Positions 40,001-47,438 of a stretch of DNA of 64,000 nucleotides are shown here, one piece after another. Each line of letters starts with the position of its first letter. Within the stretch, counting starts at the first letter, position 1. The notes under the pieces are model-generated. The model saw nothing but the letters and a program-made list of their open reading frames with translations, had not been told where the DNA came from and ran no database searches. A program made the position numbers and the translations under genes. This DNA comes from Nitrosomonas aestuarii (GTDB taxonomy: Bacteria > Pseudomonadota > Gammaproteobacteria > Burkholderiales > Nitrosomonadaceae): assembly GCF_003046585.1 (NCBI RefSeq), contig NZ_QAAE01000007.1, positions 124,001 to 188,000 on the forward strand, given 5' to 3'.

Positions 40001-43000
40001 GTTGTTACGTCACCGATCCCTATTAATTATTTTAATCAAAATGATGGAAAGATGTATTCATGGCAGATAGATTCTGCAAACTTAACAAGGCAAAATACGG
40101 ATATTTACTTTTATGAAGATAACGCAAAAGAAAAAATACAGGGATTAGATTTTTCTCAAAGCGAATTTTATCATTCGAAAACGCAAAGCCTTTTAGGCAG
40201 AATCAATCTCGGTCAGCTAACTCTTTTTTTTAGCGACAACTTATCAATGCCCGCAAATGATTTTGGTCCTTTTGATCAGGATGCAAGTGCGGCTACCCCG
40301 GACATTTACCATGAGCTCAAACGCCCTTACTCGTTGTACAACTGGGAGTTATTTTTTCATACGCCCATTCTTCTGGCGGATGCGTTAAGTAAGGCCCAGC
40401 AATTTGAGGAGGCCATGCAGTGGCTCCACTTCGTATTTAATCCCATTGCTGCAGGTAATGCGGACAACCGTTTCTGGCAATTCAAGCCATTCAAAGAAAT
40501 TAACAGTCAGCAGGTTCTGGATAGCATTTTTAATAATCTCAAACCAAATGAGAAGAATGATGCCATTAACGAATGGCGGAATAAGCCTTTCATGCCCCAT
40601 GTTGTGGCCAGAAGCCGGCCGGTTGCCTACATGAAATGGGTGGTGATGAAATACATCGATAATCTTCTGGCCTGGGGTGATTATCTGTTCCGCCAAGACA
40701 CCATTGAAACACTTAATCGAGCGACTCAAATTTATGTGTTGGCAGGGCATATCCTCGGACCAAAACCCATGATGATACCCAAACGTGGCAAAATTAAACC
40801 GCAAACCTATCTTGGCTTACTGGATAAGTGGGACGCCTTTGGCAATGCGGTGGTTGAACTGGAGTTGGCAGCACCTTTCAGTAATCAGACTGCTTTACCT
40901 TTTGGGACGATCAATAACGAAATGGTTTTTGCCAATATTTATGGTATCGCTTCGTCTTTATATTTCTGTATCCCCAACAATCCAAAACTGATGGGGTATT
41001 GGGATACATTGGCTGACCGGCTATATAAGATACGACATTGTCTCAATATACAAGGCGTATTCCGTAAGCTTCCGTTATTTGAACCGCCAATTGATCCCGC
41101 CTTATTGGTTAAAGCGGCTGCGCAGGGATTAAGCATCGCATCGGTTTTAAATGACCTTAATACGCCGATGCCGAATTACCGCTTCTATTACTTATTACAA
41201 AAGGCATTGGAATTATGCAATGAATTAAAATCACTGGGTGGCGCTATGTTGTCAGCAATTGAGAAAAAAGACAACGAAACCATCGCGCTAATCCGGACAA
41301 GGCATGAGAACGTGATGCAAAATCTGGTGATGGAAATCAAGAAAAAACAATTGGAGGAAGCGCAAAAGAATATCGACAGCCTGCAACAAAACCGTAAGGG
41401 GCCGGAAGCCAGGATGAAATACTACCTAAAACTGAGCGGCCTGGATGAAAGTTTGATGCCCAATGAAACGGTGGAATTCAACGGAATACCCAATGACATT
41501 GTGACCGTCGATGGGGATAGCGGATTAAAATTGATTCCGTTTGAGAAAGAGGATATGGATAAGGCGGGTCAAGCCCAGGACAAACAATTAGCAGCTGCAC
41601 TGCCAGAGAAAATTGCGAGTATTTTGCATATTATTCCTAACTTTAGTGGAAACATTCAGCCTTTTGGGATTGGCATGTCAATTTCTGTTGGCGGTTCAAA
41701 TTTTGGCGCCGCTTCACAAGCGTGGGCTAAATTTTTACAACTTGATGCCAGTGAACTCACTTATGCATCAACAAGCGCCGGTAAGAAAGGTGGTTTTACC
41801 CGCACCTTGCAAGAGCGCATCTTCCAGGCGAATGCTGCCGGTTATGAGCTCAAACAGATTGACAAGCAAATAACCGTCCAGGAAATACGCATCAATATCG
41901 CCAATCAGGAAATCACCAATCAACAAAAAGCAATCGACAATGCCAGTGAAGTTGAAGAATTCCTGAAGAACAAATACACCAGCGAAGAGCTATATACCTG
42001 GATGCACGGTACTTTAAAAACCTTGTGTCGTCAGATTTATAATCTTGCATATGATCTCGCTAAAAAAGTCGAGAAAACCTATTGTTTTGAGCGCGGCATC
42101 AGTAGCGCCAACTTCATTCAGGCAGGTTATTTCGATGCAGGACGCGAGGGTTTGCTGGCGGGCGAGCAACTTTACGTGGGACTCAAACAGCTGGAAGCTG
42201 CTTATCAAAATGAGCGCGGCTATGATTATGAAATCACCAGGCACATTTCTCTCAATCAACTCGATCCGTTGGCATTGATCGCGTTGAGAGAAACCGGAAA
42301 ATGTGAATTTGTCATACCGGAAGTGTTATTCGACCTGGATTATCCCGGTCATTACAAACGCCGCGTCAAATCGGTATCGCTATCAATTCCCTGTGTTGCC
42401 GGTCCTTATACTGGCATTAATGCAACCCTCAGTCTGTTGGAGCACAAATTCCGCAACACGGCGATAGGTGGCAAGGGATACCAAGAAAATACCGAAGAGA
42501 CGGATGAGCGCTTTAGTACTTATATCATCCCAATCAGTGCGGTAGCTGTGAGTTCGGCGCAGAATGATAGCGGAATGTTTGAACTTAATTTCAGGGATGA
42601 ACGCTATCTGCCGTTCGAAGGTGCGGGTGCTGTCAGCAAATGGCGCCTGGAATTACCCGCAATTCGCCAATATGACTACCATACGATTGCCGATGCGATT
42701 CTCCAACTGAAATACACTGCCAGTGAAGGTGGCGAACGTCTCAAATTGGCAGCAACGCAATCTTTATCAAAACAGCTTGAAAATATTGAGCAAGCACTGA
42801 ATGAGACGGGATTGCATAGCATGTTAAATATGAGGCACGACTTATCAAATGAATGGCAATCTCTGAAGAAAAATGGCTCCGTTAAGTTAACCATTGCTAA
42901 ATCCAGATTGCCGTACTTTACACAGGTATTTGCAAATACAGCTATAGAAGACGTAATGTTTATTGCCAAAATTAAGAATAATCCAAATTCTTACTCGATC

Positions 43001-43168
43001 AATATTGATGGCGAGATTACTGATTTGTCAAAAATCAGTAATGAACTGAAACTGTGTCGTGGCAACAACAGTGACATTAAACTAGATAACGAATTCGAGT
43101 TGTCAGTTGACTCTGGATCATTAGCTAATCTTGAAGAATTAATGTTGATAATTAAATTTAAAATTTAA
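34016..43168 (+). CDS. Tc (ABC) toxin TcA subunit with PA14-like insert
   Basis: A 3050-residue TcA. TcA pentamers bind the target cell and inject the cargo held by TcB-TcC. Visible parts are: the VRP1-type motif CECGECNSVYSAAAYYVELL near residue 330; an Asp/Cys-rich acidic insert near 865-905 (DESICDDGSDECGDVDGDCG); and a PA14-like domain about 1340-1445 (WSGYLIPAADGSYTFIARDS, VISIDG), usually a carbohydrate-binding fold. The ABC-toxin/neuraminidase-like region follows from about 1700 (WNWVQHYRVWEANRKVFLYP). A helical channel section lies near 2420-2650, and the TcB-binding domain from about 2720 (YPGHYKRRVKSVSLSIPCVA, GPYTGINATLSLLEHKFR). Length and order match complete TcA proteins. A strong Shine-Dalgarno fixes the start. 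The stop codon sits in the centre of a perfect palindrome. Confidence 0.92.
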   Translation: MVTFNQKINFFKFDLKAEKQQKAFEAVFNENNGNWAAIKSQLSGKEGFTDAVIQNLEFTHQLADWSHNNARLVSVFQKDSQINSMRDLALNLNKTALVEKIKVAAPGESEEGRRTFALNLHRELFHLEPTAMLVNMIKDPEIPILNDAVGANVASVLVKQPDFNIRTTSIYELFKNEAVWKGIPVESQEAVKMQFKNLQRIAAVSPLADAVPVLFNANLQSAMRIAALPKAQFIAALDESDLDENTLLQIHDNAQQAQVRNEHFLMSIREAAQPTGVAMIDKSLGLTEHAAAKNLRPVGAAVVETQSVADQLNENILKHNLSWDLLFGDADFCECGECNSVYSAAAYYVELLNFLRNNNLDPDAGGSIAIKFNPKDISDTPLEKLFDRRPDLGCLELTCQNTNTLIPYVDLVNEVMENYVAFKYLKPFNVNDETSGELLAAPQHTEYQAYCILKKEVYPFTLPYHQPIDAARIYLKFLDTSRHELIDTFRKNNDGEDAGLTDLKDEALNRAADAEFLAITMEEYVILTKECFETKALMDRLKNRNHTDGEYKSLIGVKPVNEYYGYDDEATMLGEEGLTLIKKTFLRRTGIDYFNLVDLLKTQTINPCLPKGRSKVIMESLRFSYRFLQNYARIHGIDKMAEDLVKMEKFADWVPLIKEQIELLTNKKVLSCPESRSCETGICDKDIICWVKYQFEKIGKMIVIESGKGCVDGRILSGNNPPSMLNVTSSIAALYKVEDCKISYEFRDRVVELGSIDKKTGKITLLNNNPEEINPDNFKNLSFIGEKGERGIFLVIENEVYLTFTEQKDNCNLDTALLQHLDGTALTVEEYDRIHRFIRLWRKLGWTIDEIDKAVVGLSVARNQESGGLSHSDESICDDGSDECGDVDGDCGDYEEEACAQVFDITPELIHQLAAVRKLLDKTGLELIKLLSFWAAISTSGEKSLYQRLFLTHNVLGIDKIFRADSSGNYLSGDAKLSEHVPVVMAALNYSADDIQLVKEATAMEDKLTLDNLSLLYRYRLLAKILGLRIPAFVGVSPLFGNIFANAHATLAFMKRWGKMEDAGFSHQQLNYIIRNVDDKRKPFAPTQKEILQLSKTLYDGLNAIDEAHKDLTADPAITDAALKKINIQEQGTSTLVRAKASLLFDAGIVEKILAYLEGSNVFITNAPKNLDFTLPDTQTLKAKLKYDKTQGTIQITGILTDSEAANYQTISNDPLWVKALERIQKQQDKLFKELLIGIFKDEKTKTSAEKASLIAIIKSGDITVALDQIPEGEADSNTAPQKRVAFLDIFLPYLRQQLTYRFVIDTLANFAGVDSKITDVLVSEILKQGTPVAPVYDTFEKIKDSSKPAEANWSGYLIPAADGSYTFIARDSDNKPVISIDGVSLDFTVQEDPTNEWWSAMLSLQAGKLYKLSTTGIELRHIFWKTPASAITVLPSSALIPDFASKQCEPALIALKKAAMLVSGFDLSADELRFFDKNKIEFENLDFNALTLEHWLRLEAYVRLRNSLPQAILNMLDFWNWVYDDASDPAGLSEKIAALTAWKKDRIEKLIAEDHFNLVKLADYRNEENLLKLQKALNVADKIGMDIDSLFDWAIPTSRFKKCRAIADGIKNSIRAKYNQTDWEQVVKPLNDELRNHQRDALTAYLLQQPELIAWNVTDADGLFEYFLIDVQMDACMETSRIKQAISSVQLFVQRCFLGLEEEHNGIQSDVLDRPRWNWVQHYRVWEANRKVFLYPENWIESNLRDDKSAFFKELEGELLQKDINKQNVTDALKSYLYKVDDVANMEVVGLYIDGQRTTTPEGRVKWSNSAKLHVFSRTRNAPFFFYYRYLALDEMNWYSWEKIQVDIPSYDEENAFTQEIKGNGCYLVPVVWNGRLLIFFPQIMKKTKPSNDGSKKIKDVAEDSVNTSKPVEYYEIKMGWSEYRNGKWTQKQISRSAVLSDPRDAANDIQYFKFVPIIYEEKVLIEVDDNLDSDGGFKGAFEFNGNTLRTGTAVVTSPIPINYFNQNDGKMYSWQIDSANLTRQNTDIYFYEDNAKEKIQGLDFSQSEFYHSKTQSLLGRINLGQLTLFFSDNLSMPANDFGPFDQDASAATPDIYHELKRPYSLYNWELFFHTPILLADALSKAQQFEEAMQWLHFVFNPIAAGNADNRFWQFKPFKEINSQQVLDSIFNNLKPNEKNDAINEWRNKPFMPHVVARSRPVAYMKWVVMKYIDNLLAWGDYLFRQDTIETLNRATQIYVLAGHILGPKPMMIPKRGKIKPQTYLGLLDKWDAFGNAVVELELAAPFSNQTALPFGTINNEMVFANIYGIASSLYFCIPNNPKLMGYWDTLADRLYKIRHCLNIQGVFRKLPLFEPPIDPALLVKAAAQGLSIASVLNDLNTPMPNYRFYYLLQKALELCNELKSLGGAMLSAIEKKDNETIALIRTRHENVMQNLVMEIKKKQLEEAQKNIDSLQQNRKGPEARMKYYLKLSGLDESLMPNETVEFNGIPNDIVTVDGDSGLKLIPFEKEDMDKAGQAQDKQLAAALPEKIASILHIIPNFSGNIQPFGIGMSISVGGSNFGAASQAWAKFLQLDASELTYASTSAGKKGGFTRTLQERIFQANAAGYELKQIDKQITVQEIRINIANQEITNQQKAIDNASEVEEFLKNKYTSEELYTWMHGTLKTLCRQIYNLAYDLAKKVEKTYCFERGISSANFIQAGYFDAGREGLLAGEQLYVGLKQLEAAYQNERGYDYEITRHISLNQLDPLALIALRETGKCEFVIPEVLFDLDYPGHYKRRVKSVSLSIPCVAGPYTGINATLSLLEHKFRNTAIGGKGYQENTEETDERFSTYIIPISAVAVSSAQNDSGMFELNFRDERYLPFEGAGAVSKWRLELPAIRQYDYHTIADAILQLKYTASEGGERLKLAATQSLSKQLENIEQALNETGLHSMLNMRHDLSNEWQSLKKNGSVKLTIAKSRLPYFTQVFANTAIEDVMFIAKIKNNPNSYSINIDGEITDLSKISNELKLCRGNNSDIKLDNEFELSVDSGSLANLEELMLIIKFKI

Positions 43169-43182
43169 AATTTTAAATTTAA
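43152..43182. repeat. Perfect 14-base AT-only inverted repeat centred on the tcA stop codon
   Basis: TTAAATTTAAAATT (43152-43165) and AATTTTAAATTTAA (43169-43182) are exact reverse complements. The three-base spacer is the TAA stop of tcA. It could act as an unusual terminator, an mRNA-stabilising hairpin or a protein-binding site. Confidence 0.75.
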
Positions 43183-43352
43183 TTTCTTCTGTATGCATTG
43201 TCTCTTTGGATGCTTACGAAAATATTGGAAGCTGATTTACATAATTCTAGGTCAACTGCTTACTGGGTCTATAACTGGGACTAAAAATTTAGTCAGTACT
43301 GTTTATTTGTCACTGTGGCCATTAATAACTAAACATAACTGCATCATATTAA

Positions 43353-43398
43353 TGGTGCTGTTGCGCGGAATCGAACCGCGGACCTACTGATTACGAAA
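43353..43398 (-). other. tRNA-Thr(CGT) 3'-half fragment, probable integration (att) site
   Basis: On the minus strand TTCGTAA (anticodon loop with CGT) is followed by TCAGT, AGGTC, then CGCGG-TTCGATT-CCGCG (T arm), CAACAGC, A and CCA. Everything 3' of the anticodon loop is present and canonical. On the 5' side the bases do not pair with the anticodon stem, and no D arm or acceptor 5' strand is present, so it is not a functional tRNA. A copy cut at the anticodon loop is the typical att product of tyrosine integrases of genomic islands. Confidence 0.75.
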
Positions 43399-43686
43399 CT
43401 TGGCTGCAAATTATAGATAGTTATAAATCAAACACTTACAACGCTTGCCACAGCCAAAATCAGTGTCAACAAACCTCAAATAACGGTATTTCAGTTACGG
43501 CTTGACACAAATTTGACACAGTCAATTTGGGAGTACCCTAAATCACTTACAACTGATGTGACGAGTTGTTGAAACAACATGCAGATATAAAAATTCTGCG
43601 CATCAATATTTGGAACGATTAATTCCTTAACCTGACAGCGTTTTTTGCAAGGTTCTAAGCGCCGCACTAATTTGCTGGTATTTGTT
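43399..43686. other. Intergenic region beside the att fragment
   Basis: No gene is recognised. A short direct repeat (TTGACACAAATTTGACACA at about 43502-43520) and two copies of an ACTTACAAC motif (near 43434 and 43544) are present. They could be arm-type integrase binding sites or relics of a prophage end; this is speculative. Confidence 0.35.
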
Positions 43687-43911
43687 CTAATTCTTGGTAA
43701 GTTCTTTTGATGTGTGCGCTTCTTTCATCAAGGACAGTAATGCCTTATTTACAGCTTCATCGCTTGGAAATGCCTTAGCTACTTCCGGATCAAGTAGAAT
43801 TATATTATGTGCTTCAGCATATTCCATGGCATACTTGCCACGAATGCCTTTCCCTAGATCTTCTCGTTTATATTCAGATCTCAATTCATCTTTTATATTA
43901 GCCTTCTTCAT
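43687..43911 (-). CDS. Small antitoxin-like protein (74 aa)
   Basis: A 74-residue, charged, soluble protein beginning MKKANIKDELRSEYKRED with LLDPEVAKAFPSDEAVNKAL near its middle. Proteins of this type (about 70-80 residues, DPDVAxAFPxxEAVNxAL pattern) are common beside mobile elements and are often guessed to be antitoxins, but I know of no proven function. No toxin partner is visible on either side. It stands alone between the att fragment and the Mrr-like gene. Confidence 0.6.
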   Translation of the reverse strand: MKKANIKDELRSEYKREDLGKGIRGKYAMEYAEAHNIILLDPEVAKAFPSDEAVNKALLSLMKEAHTSKELTKN

Positions 43912-44129
43912 AAATTTTTTTCTCTTGCTTAGTAATTAGACATGCACTGATAATTTGCATCGTTGTATCTAGTTCAGATTGAGCGCAATTGACGGTCGCA
44001 TAGGTACTTAACTTGCTGTGACACAATGAGTAAAAAGTAGAATTAGAATAGCAAGTTCAGTTCCTAAAATCAAAAAGTGAAAGTTAATTCTTTTGAATGA
44101 GGAAGTTCTCAGAATGTTTTTATCTTATT

Positions 44130-45002
44130 TCAGTTTATGATCCGGATACCTCGACATACTGGAAAACTGGAACATCCCCAGAATCTGCTTCCGGCATTTG
44201 CGCCTTTCTTGGCTATTCGTTTTACCATCGACTGTCCACATTTTGGGCAATCCGGTACAGTCGTTGATATTTCAGTTTCAGGCAAAGTTTTCAAAGAAGC
44301 CATCAGTTTATTAGCAGTCTGGTTCGAGTTATCCTTGGTGATTTTTTCAATCATAGCTGTAAGCCTGACACCATCAATTAAATCGATATTTTGCCCTTTA
44401 GCGAAAGATTGTGCTTCAGCTGTAAAAATACCGGACGTTACCACAAATCCGCCCGTAGCGCCTTTTGTTACCATTACTCCGAGCAGTTCGCGCACGACGT
44501 TAACTGAAACTTTATACGCACGCCACTGCTTACATTGTATGAGAAACAATTCATTGTCTTTTTTAAGTATTAAATCGATGCCGCCGTCTGCACCGCCGCC
44601 GCCTGTTTCAACAACCGAATAACTTTGCATTCGAAAAATCTCACCAACAAGCAACTCAAAATCTTTCCAATCCATTTCGCGAAGCATATTGCCGGAAGTA
44701 TCATGAGTAACCGTTTTGACAAGGTCTTTTCGCTTGCTTCGCCCGAAGAAAGATGCCAGGGCGCCGATAAAAAACAGGGCTGGCAGAATATATTGCCCGT
44801 AGTAGGCGAGATTTTTTCCTGCCTGATCAATAATCATATGACCCACTTGTCCAAGCGCAACATTGGTCTTAGGCGCGTCAAGTGAGGCATAATGGTGCAG
44901 AGCAACATAAGCGGTAGCTGCAAGAGTTATGCCTATCCACCAGGGCAATGCTGCAGTTATGGTTAATATATCGTCGACAAGGCCGGTTTTTCTTCTTCCC
45001 AT
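44130..45002 (-). CDS. Membrane-anchored Mrr-like restriction endonuclease with topoisomerase-type zinc ribbon
   Basis: A 290-residue protein. Two hydrophobic helices span about residues 13-36 and 69-86. They are followed by an Mrr-cat (Restriction_endonuc_2) domain, EFELLVGEIF-like at 114-123, GGIDLILKKD with D143 and FLIQCKQW with Q156/K158, which form the D-QxK nuclease site. A C-terminal zinc ribbon (CPKC at 252-255, C277, C283) resembles topoisomerase I zinc fingers. Mrr-type enzymes cut modified or foreign DNA; the membrane helices suggest cutting at the inner membrane as DNA enters. It follows the OST-HTH gene after eight bases on the same strand and sits beside BREX, supporting a defence role. 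Confidence 0.82.
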   Translation of the reverse strand: MGRRKTGLVDDILTITAALPWWIGITLAATAYVALHHYASLDAPKTNVALGQVGHMIIDQAGKNLAYYGQYILPALFFIGALASFFGRSKRKDLVKTVTHDTSGNMLREMDWKDFELLVGEIFRMQSYSVVETGGGGADGGIDLILKKDNELFLIQCKQWRAYKVSVNVVRELLGVMVTKGATGGFVVTSGIFTAEAQSFAKGQNIDLIDGVRLTAMIEKITKDNSNQTANKLMASLKTLPETEISTTVPDCPKCGQSMVKRIAKKGANAGSRFWGCSSFPVCRGIRIIN

Positions 45003-45010
45003 AATTTTAT

Positions 45011-46033
45011 CTATTCTGTTGTGTTGGAATCATTAATCGAGTTATTTGAAGAATTAATCTCAGTGATTAATTGAATTCGTCTGGTTTTTCCAGACTCATT
45101 GTGAGATTGATGAAGATTGATATCCCGTAATCGATAAAATGTCCGGAACCTTCCATTCGGTAATGGTTCGTCGAAAATTTCAAAATATTCGGACGCCATC
45201 AGTAGCTTCTTGAAAGAGCGATATCCATACCTTGTTTTCATATTGGCAACATCATCAGGAGCATTTTTATGCGCCAGTCTTCCGGCATAAGCCAGACAGA
45301 CCCAACCATCAGCACCGGCATTTCTGCTTGCGATATCGCAAAATAAATTAACCAATGGACTTATCTGTAACCACATCAACTCGAATTGCTGACTCAACTC
45401 CTTTGAAGCCCATAAGTTGGCATGCATTTGCATTGCCCGCTTGAAATTTTCATAGACTGATTTCAAATGTTCCCAAACAGGCAGGATTCTTTCACGCTGC
45501 CCGTCAAGATAACTCATGGCCTCAATCAAATGTTCTTGAGAATCAGGACGCCAGTAAGGCAGAAAATTGTGAACCAGCTTATTGCGCTCCTCACGGACCA
45601 TTTCATAGGATTGACATTGATGCTTATAAAAATCATTATCACCGATGGTTTTGAAACAAGAAGAAATCCAGGGTTTGTGCAAATCTGACGGCCCTTGCTG
45701 TTCTTCATCAGGATTCGATAAAATTTCATCCTTATACCGCTGAAAAAGCTGCCCCAGCATATCTTTCTGAATCCCATTGACACGATTTTCTTTGTTAATT
45801 GCCAGTTCATGGACATACCCCTGCACTCGAGAATTACCTAGAATTCTTTTCAGCATATATTCAATCTGCTGGAAAATCAGCAGATTCCTACCGATTTTTC
45901 GTAACACTTCAGCTTCCAGGTTTTGCGGTGCGGTTTGCTGATCTGAGTCCATTTGCCGGGAATTTCGTTGTTCTGACATCTCATTAATGACGGCATCTAA
46001 CCTTTTGAAATTAGGTTTTACCTGGTTTACCAA
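45011..46033 (-). CDS. HEPN-like protein with C-terminal OST-HTH/LOTUS domain
   Basis: A 340-residue soluble protein. The N-terminal half is all helical (LRKIGRNLLIFQQIEYMLKR and following) and contains the motif REERNKLVHNF. Its R150-N151-x3-H155 matches the RX4-6H signature of HEPN ribonucleases. The C-terminal part, about 225-304 (GADGWVCLAYAGRLAHKNAP, then TRYGYRSFKKLLMASEYFEI, RTFYRLRD), fits the OST-HTH/LOTUS fold, which binds RNA. It heads a two-gene minus-strand unit with the Mrr-like nuclease and is divergent from brxA. An RNA-cleaving defence protein is a reasonable hypothesis. The HEPN call rests on helices plus one motif, so catalytic function is not proved. Confidence 0.72.
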   Translation of the reverse strand: MVNQVKPNFKRLDAVINEMSEQRNSRQMDSDQQTAPQNLEAEVLRKIGRNLLIFQQIEYMLKRILGNSRVQGYVHELAINKENRVNGIQKDMLGQLFQRYKDEILSNPDEEQQGPSDLHKPWISSCFKTIGDNDFYKHQCQSYEMVREERNKLVHNFLPYWRPDSQEHLIEAMSYLDGQRERILPVWEHLKSVYENFKRAMQMHANLWASKELSQQFELMWLQISPLVNLFCDIASRNAGADGWVCLAYAGRLAHKNAPDDVANMKTRYGYRSFKKLLMASEYFEIFDEPLPNGRFRTFYRLRDINLHQSHNESGKTRRIQLITEINSSNNSINDSNTTE

Positions 46034-46202
46034 TTAAGGAATTTGATAAATAAAACAGCTTTCTTGAGTTAATAAAGAAACAAATACTCAGCCCTGTGTC
46101 GTTTCGTGTTCTACAGATCATTCTGAACCGGATATAATTGTTAAATTTATCGATTGCTGATCAATGGTTCGGTCAAGCATACAAAAGGATTCAAGATCAC
46201 GA

Positions 46203-46817
46203 ATGAGTCACGATAGATACATCATGTCTTTTACAACCGGTGGGCTATTTCACCGCGAATCAGCGAAGCTGGCCGGGTTGTATCTTGAATTCAGAGACTG
46301 GATCGCGGTACGAAATAAAGTAATTGATGAAAACCTTTTACAAGCCAGAACACTAAATACCCAGAAGCGGATATGCCGCGAGGTTATCGCGCGCTTAAAA
46401 GCATTCAGCATTGAAGAATTGAGGTTTTTGATCGATGCCAGTCGTCAAGAGCAGAGCTATCTGCTTTGGATCGCTGCATGTCGTCGATACAAGTTTATTG
46501 CAGATTTTGCAGTAGAAGTCCTTCGAGAACGCTTTATCACTTTAAAAACTGATCTGAACCACGAAGATTTTGATGCCTTTCTAAACAGAAAATCAGAATG
46601 GCACACGGAGCTTGATGTGATTCGCCCAACAACAAGAAATAAATTGCGGCAGGTTTTGTTCAAAATGCTACACGAAGCTGGCCTGCTAACAGCGAACAAC
46701 ATGATAAATACCACCATACTCACTCCAAAGTTAATTGACTTGGTAGTTCGCACTAACCGCCGGGATCTACTCTACTTCCCAATATTTGAATCAGACTTAA
46801 AGAGAATAGCGCAGTGA
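46203..46817 (+). CDS. brxA: BREX type 1 protein BrxA (DUF1819)
   Basis: BrxA is a small DNA-binding protein needed for BREX defence. The 204-residue product begins MSHDRYIMSFTTGGLFHRES, the typical start of the family, so the ATG at 46203 is preferred over the in-frame ATG at 46164. It is followed by the helical body ending RDLLYFPIFESDLKRIAQ. First gene of the BREX operon. Its end overlaps brxB by four bases. The 169 bases upstream, shared with the divergent OST-HTH gene, must carry the BREX promoter; no regulator of the BrxR type is seen beside it. Confidence 0.88.
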   Translation: MSHDRYIMSFTTGGLFHRESAKLAGLYLEFRDWIAVRNKVIDENLLQARTLNTQKRICREVIARLKAFSIEELRFLIDASRQEQSYLLWIAACRRYKFIADFAVEVLRERFITLKTDLNHEDFDAFLNRKSEWHTELDVIRPTTRNKLRQVLFKMLHEAGLLTANNMINTTILTPKLIDLVVRTNRRDLLYFPIFESDLKRIAQ

Positions 46818-47425
46818 AATCGGATATCGCCAGAATGCCAATACAAGACAGATTTCAGCATCTCTTTGCCGTAATCTCGGGCCAACGTTTTCTCAACAAA
46901 CAAGGTCTCGGTAACGAAATTCCATTCTTCATTTGTCCTTTCAAACCGGAAGAAGCTGTTGAAATGGAGCGACTCCAGCGTCAACTGATCAATCGTCTAG
47001 GACAAGCTGGCATCAGGATTCTGGAAATCAATCTGTATGACCTTGCTATAGAAATTCTCAAGGAACGTGATATCTGGAATCAGATTCTTGAGATGGAGGA
47101 ATCGGTTTCCAAGGAACAGCTTAAAGAACTGCTGCAAGGCGTACTGGACCCTGAAGCGCATCTTGTTCCAGCCATCGCGATCAAGCTGGATAGCACGGAT
47201 TTCGAGGTTCTTTTTCTGTCCGGCGTAGGCGAGGTGTTCCCCTATATCCGTTCACACAATGTTTTGAATAATTTGCAAAGTACGGCAAAGGAAAAACCGA
47301 CTGTCATGTTTTTTCCGGGAGCTTACACCCACTCTCAGGAAGCAGGTGCGTCGCTCGATCTATTCGGAAGACTGCATGACGACAAGTATTACCGGGCATT
47401 CAATATTTTTCACTGCGAAGCATAA
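46814..47425 (+). CDS. brxB: BREX type 1 protein BrxB (DUF1788)
   Basis: BrxB is a core BREX-1 component of unknown biochemistry. The 203-residue product has the family hallmarks: DRFQHLFAVISGQRFLNKQG near the start, ICPFKP, and a C-terminal ending with VMFFPGAYTHSQ and DDKYYRAFNIF. The start overlaps the end of brxA (ATGA), and brxC follows after about ten bases. Length is normal. Confidence 0.9.
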   Translation: MKSDIARMPIQDRFQHLFAVISGQRFLNKQGLGNEIPFFICPFKPEEAVEMERLQRQLINRLGQAGIRILEINLYDLAIEILKERDIWNQILEMEESVSKEQLKELLQGVLDPEAHLVPAIAIKLDSTDFEVLFLSGVGEVFPYIRSHNVLNNLQSTAKEKPTVMFFPGAYTHSQEAGASLDLFGRLHDDKYYRAFNIFHCEA

Positions 47426-47438
47426 ACAAGGAGAGATG

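Noticed and set aside
43353..43430. Functional tRNA-Thr gene
   Set aside because: Only the half 3' of the anticodon loop is canonical. The 5' anticodon stem, D arm and acceptor 5' strand are missing.
46164..46202. Upstream start of brxA
   Set aside because: The family N-terminus corresponds to the ATG at 46203. The extra 13 residues are not typical.
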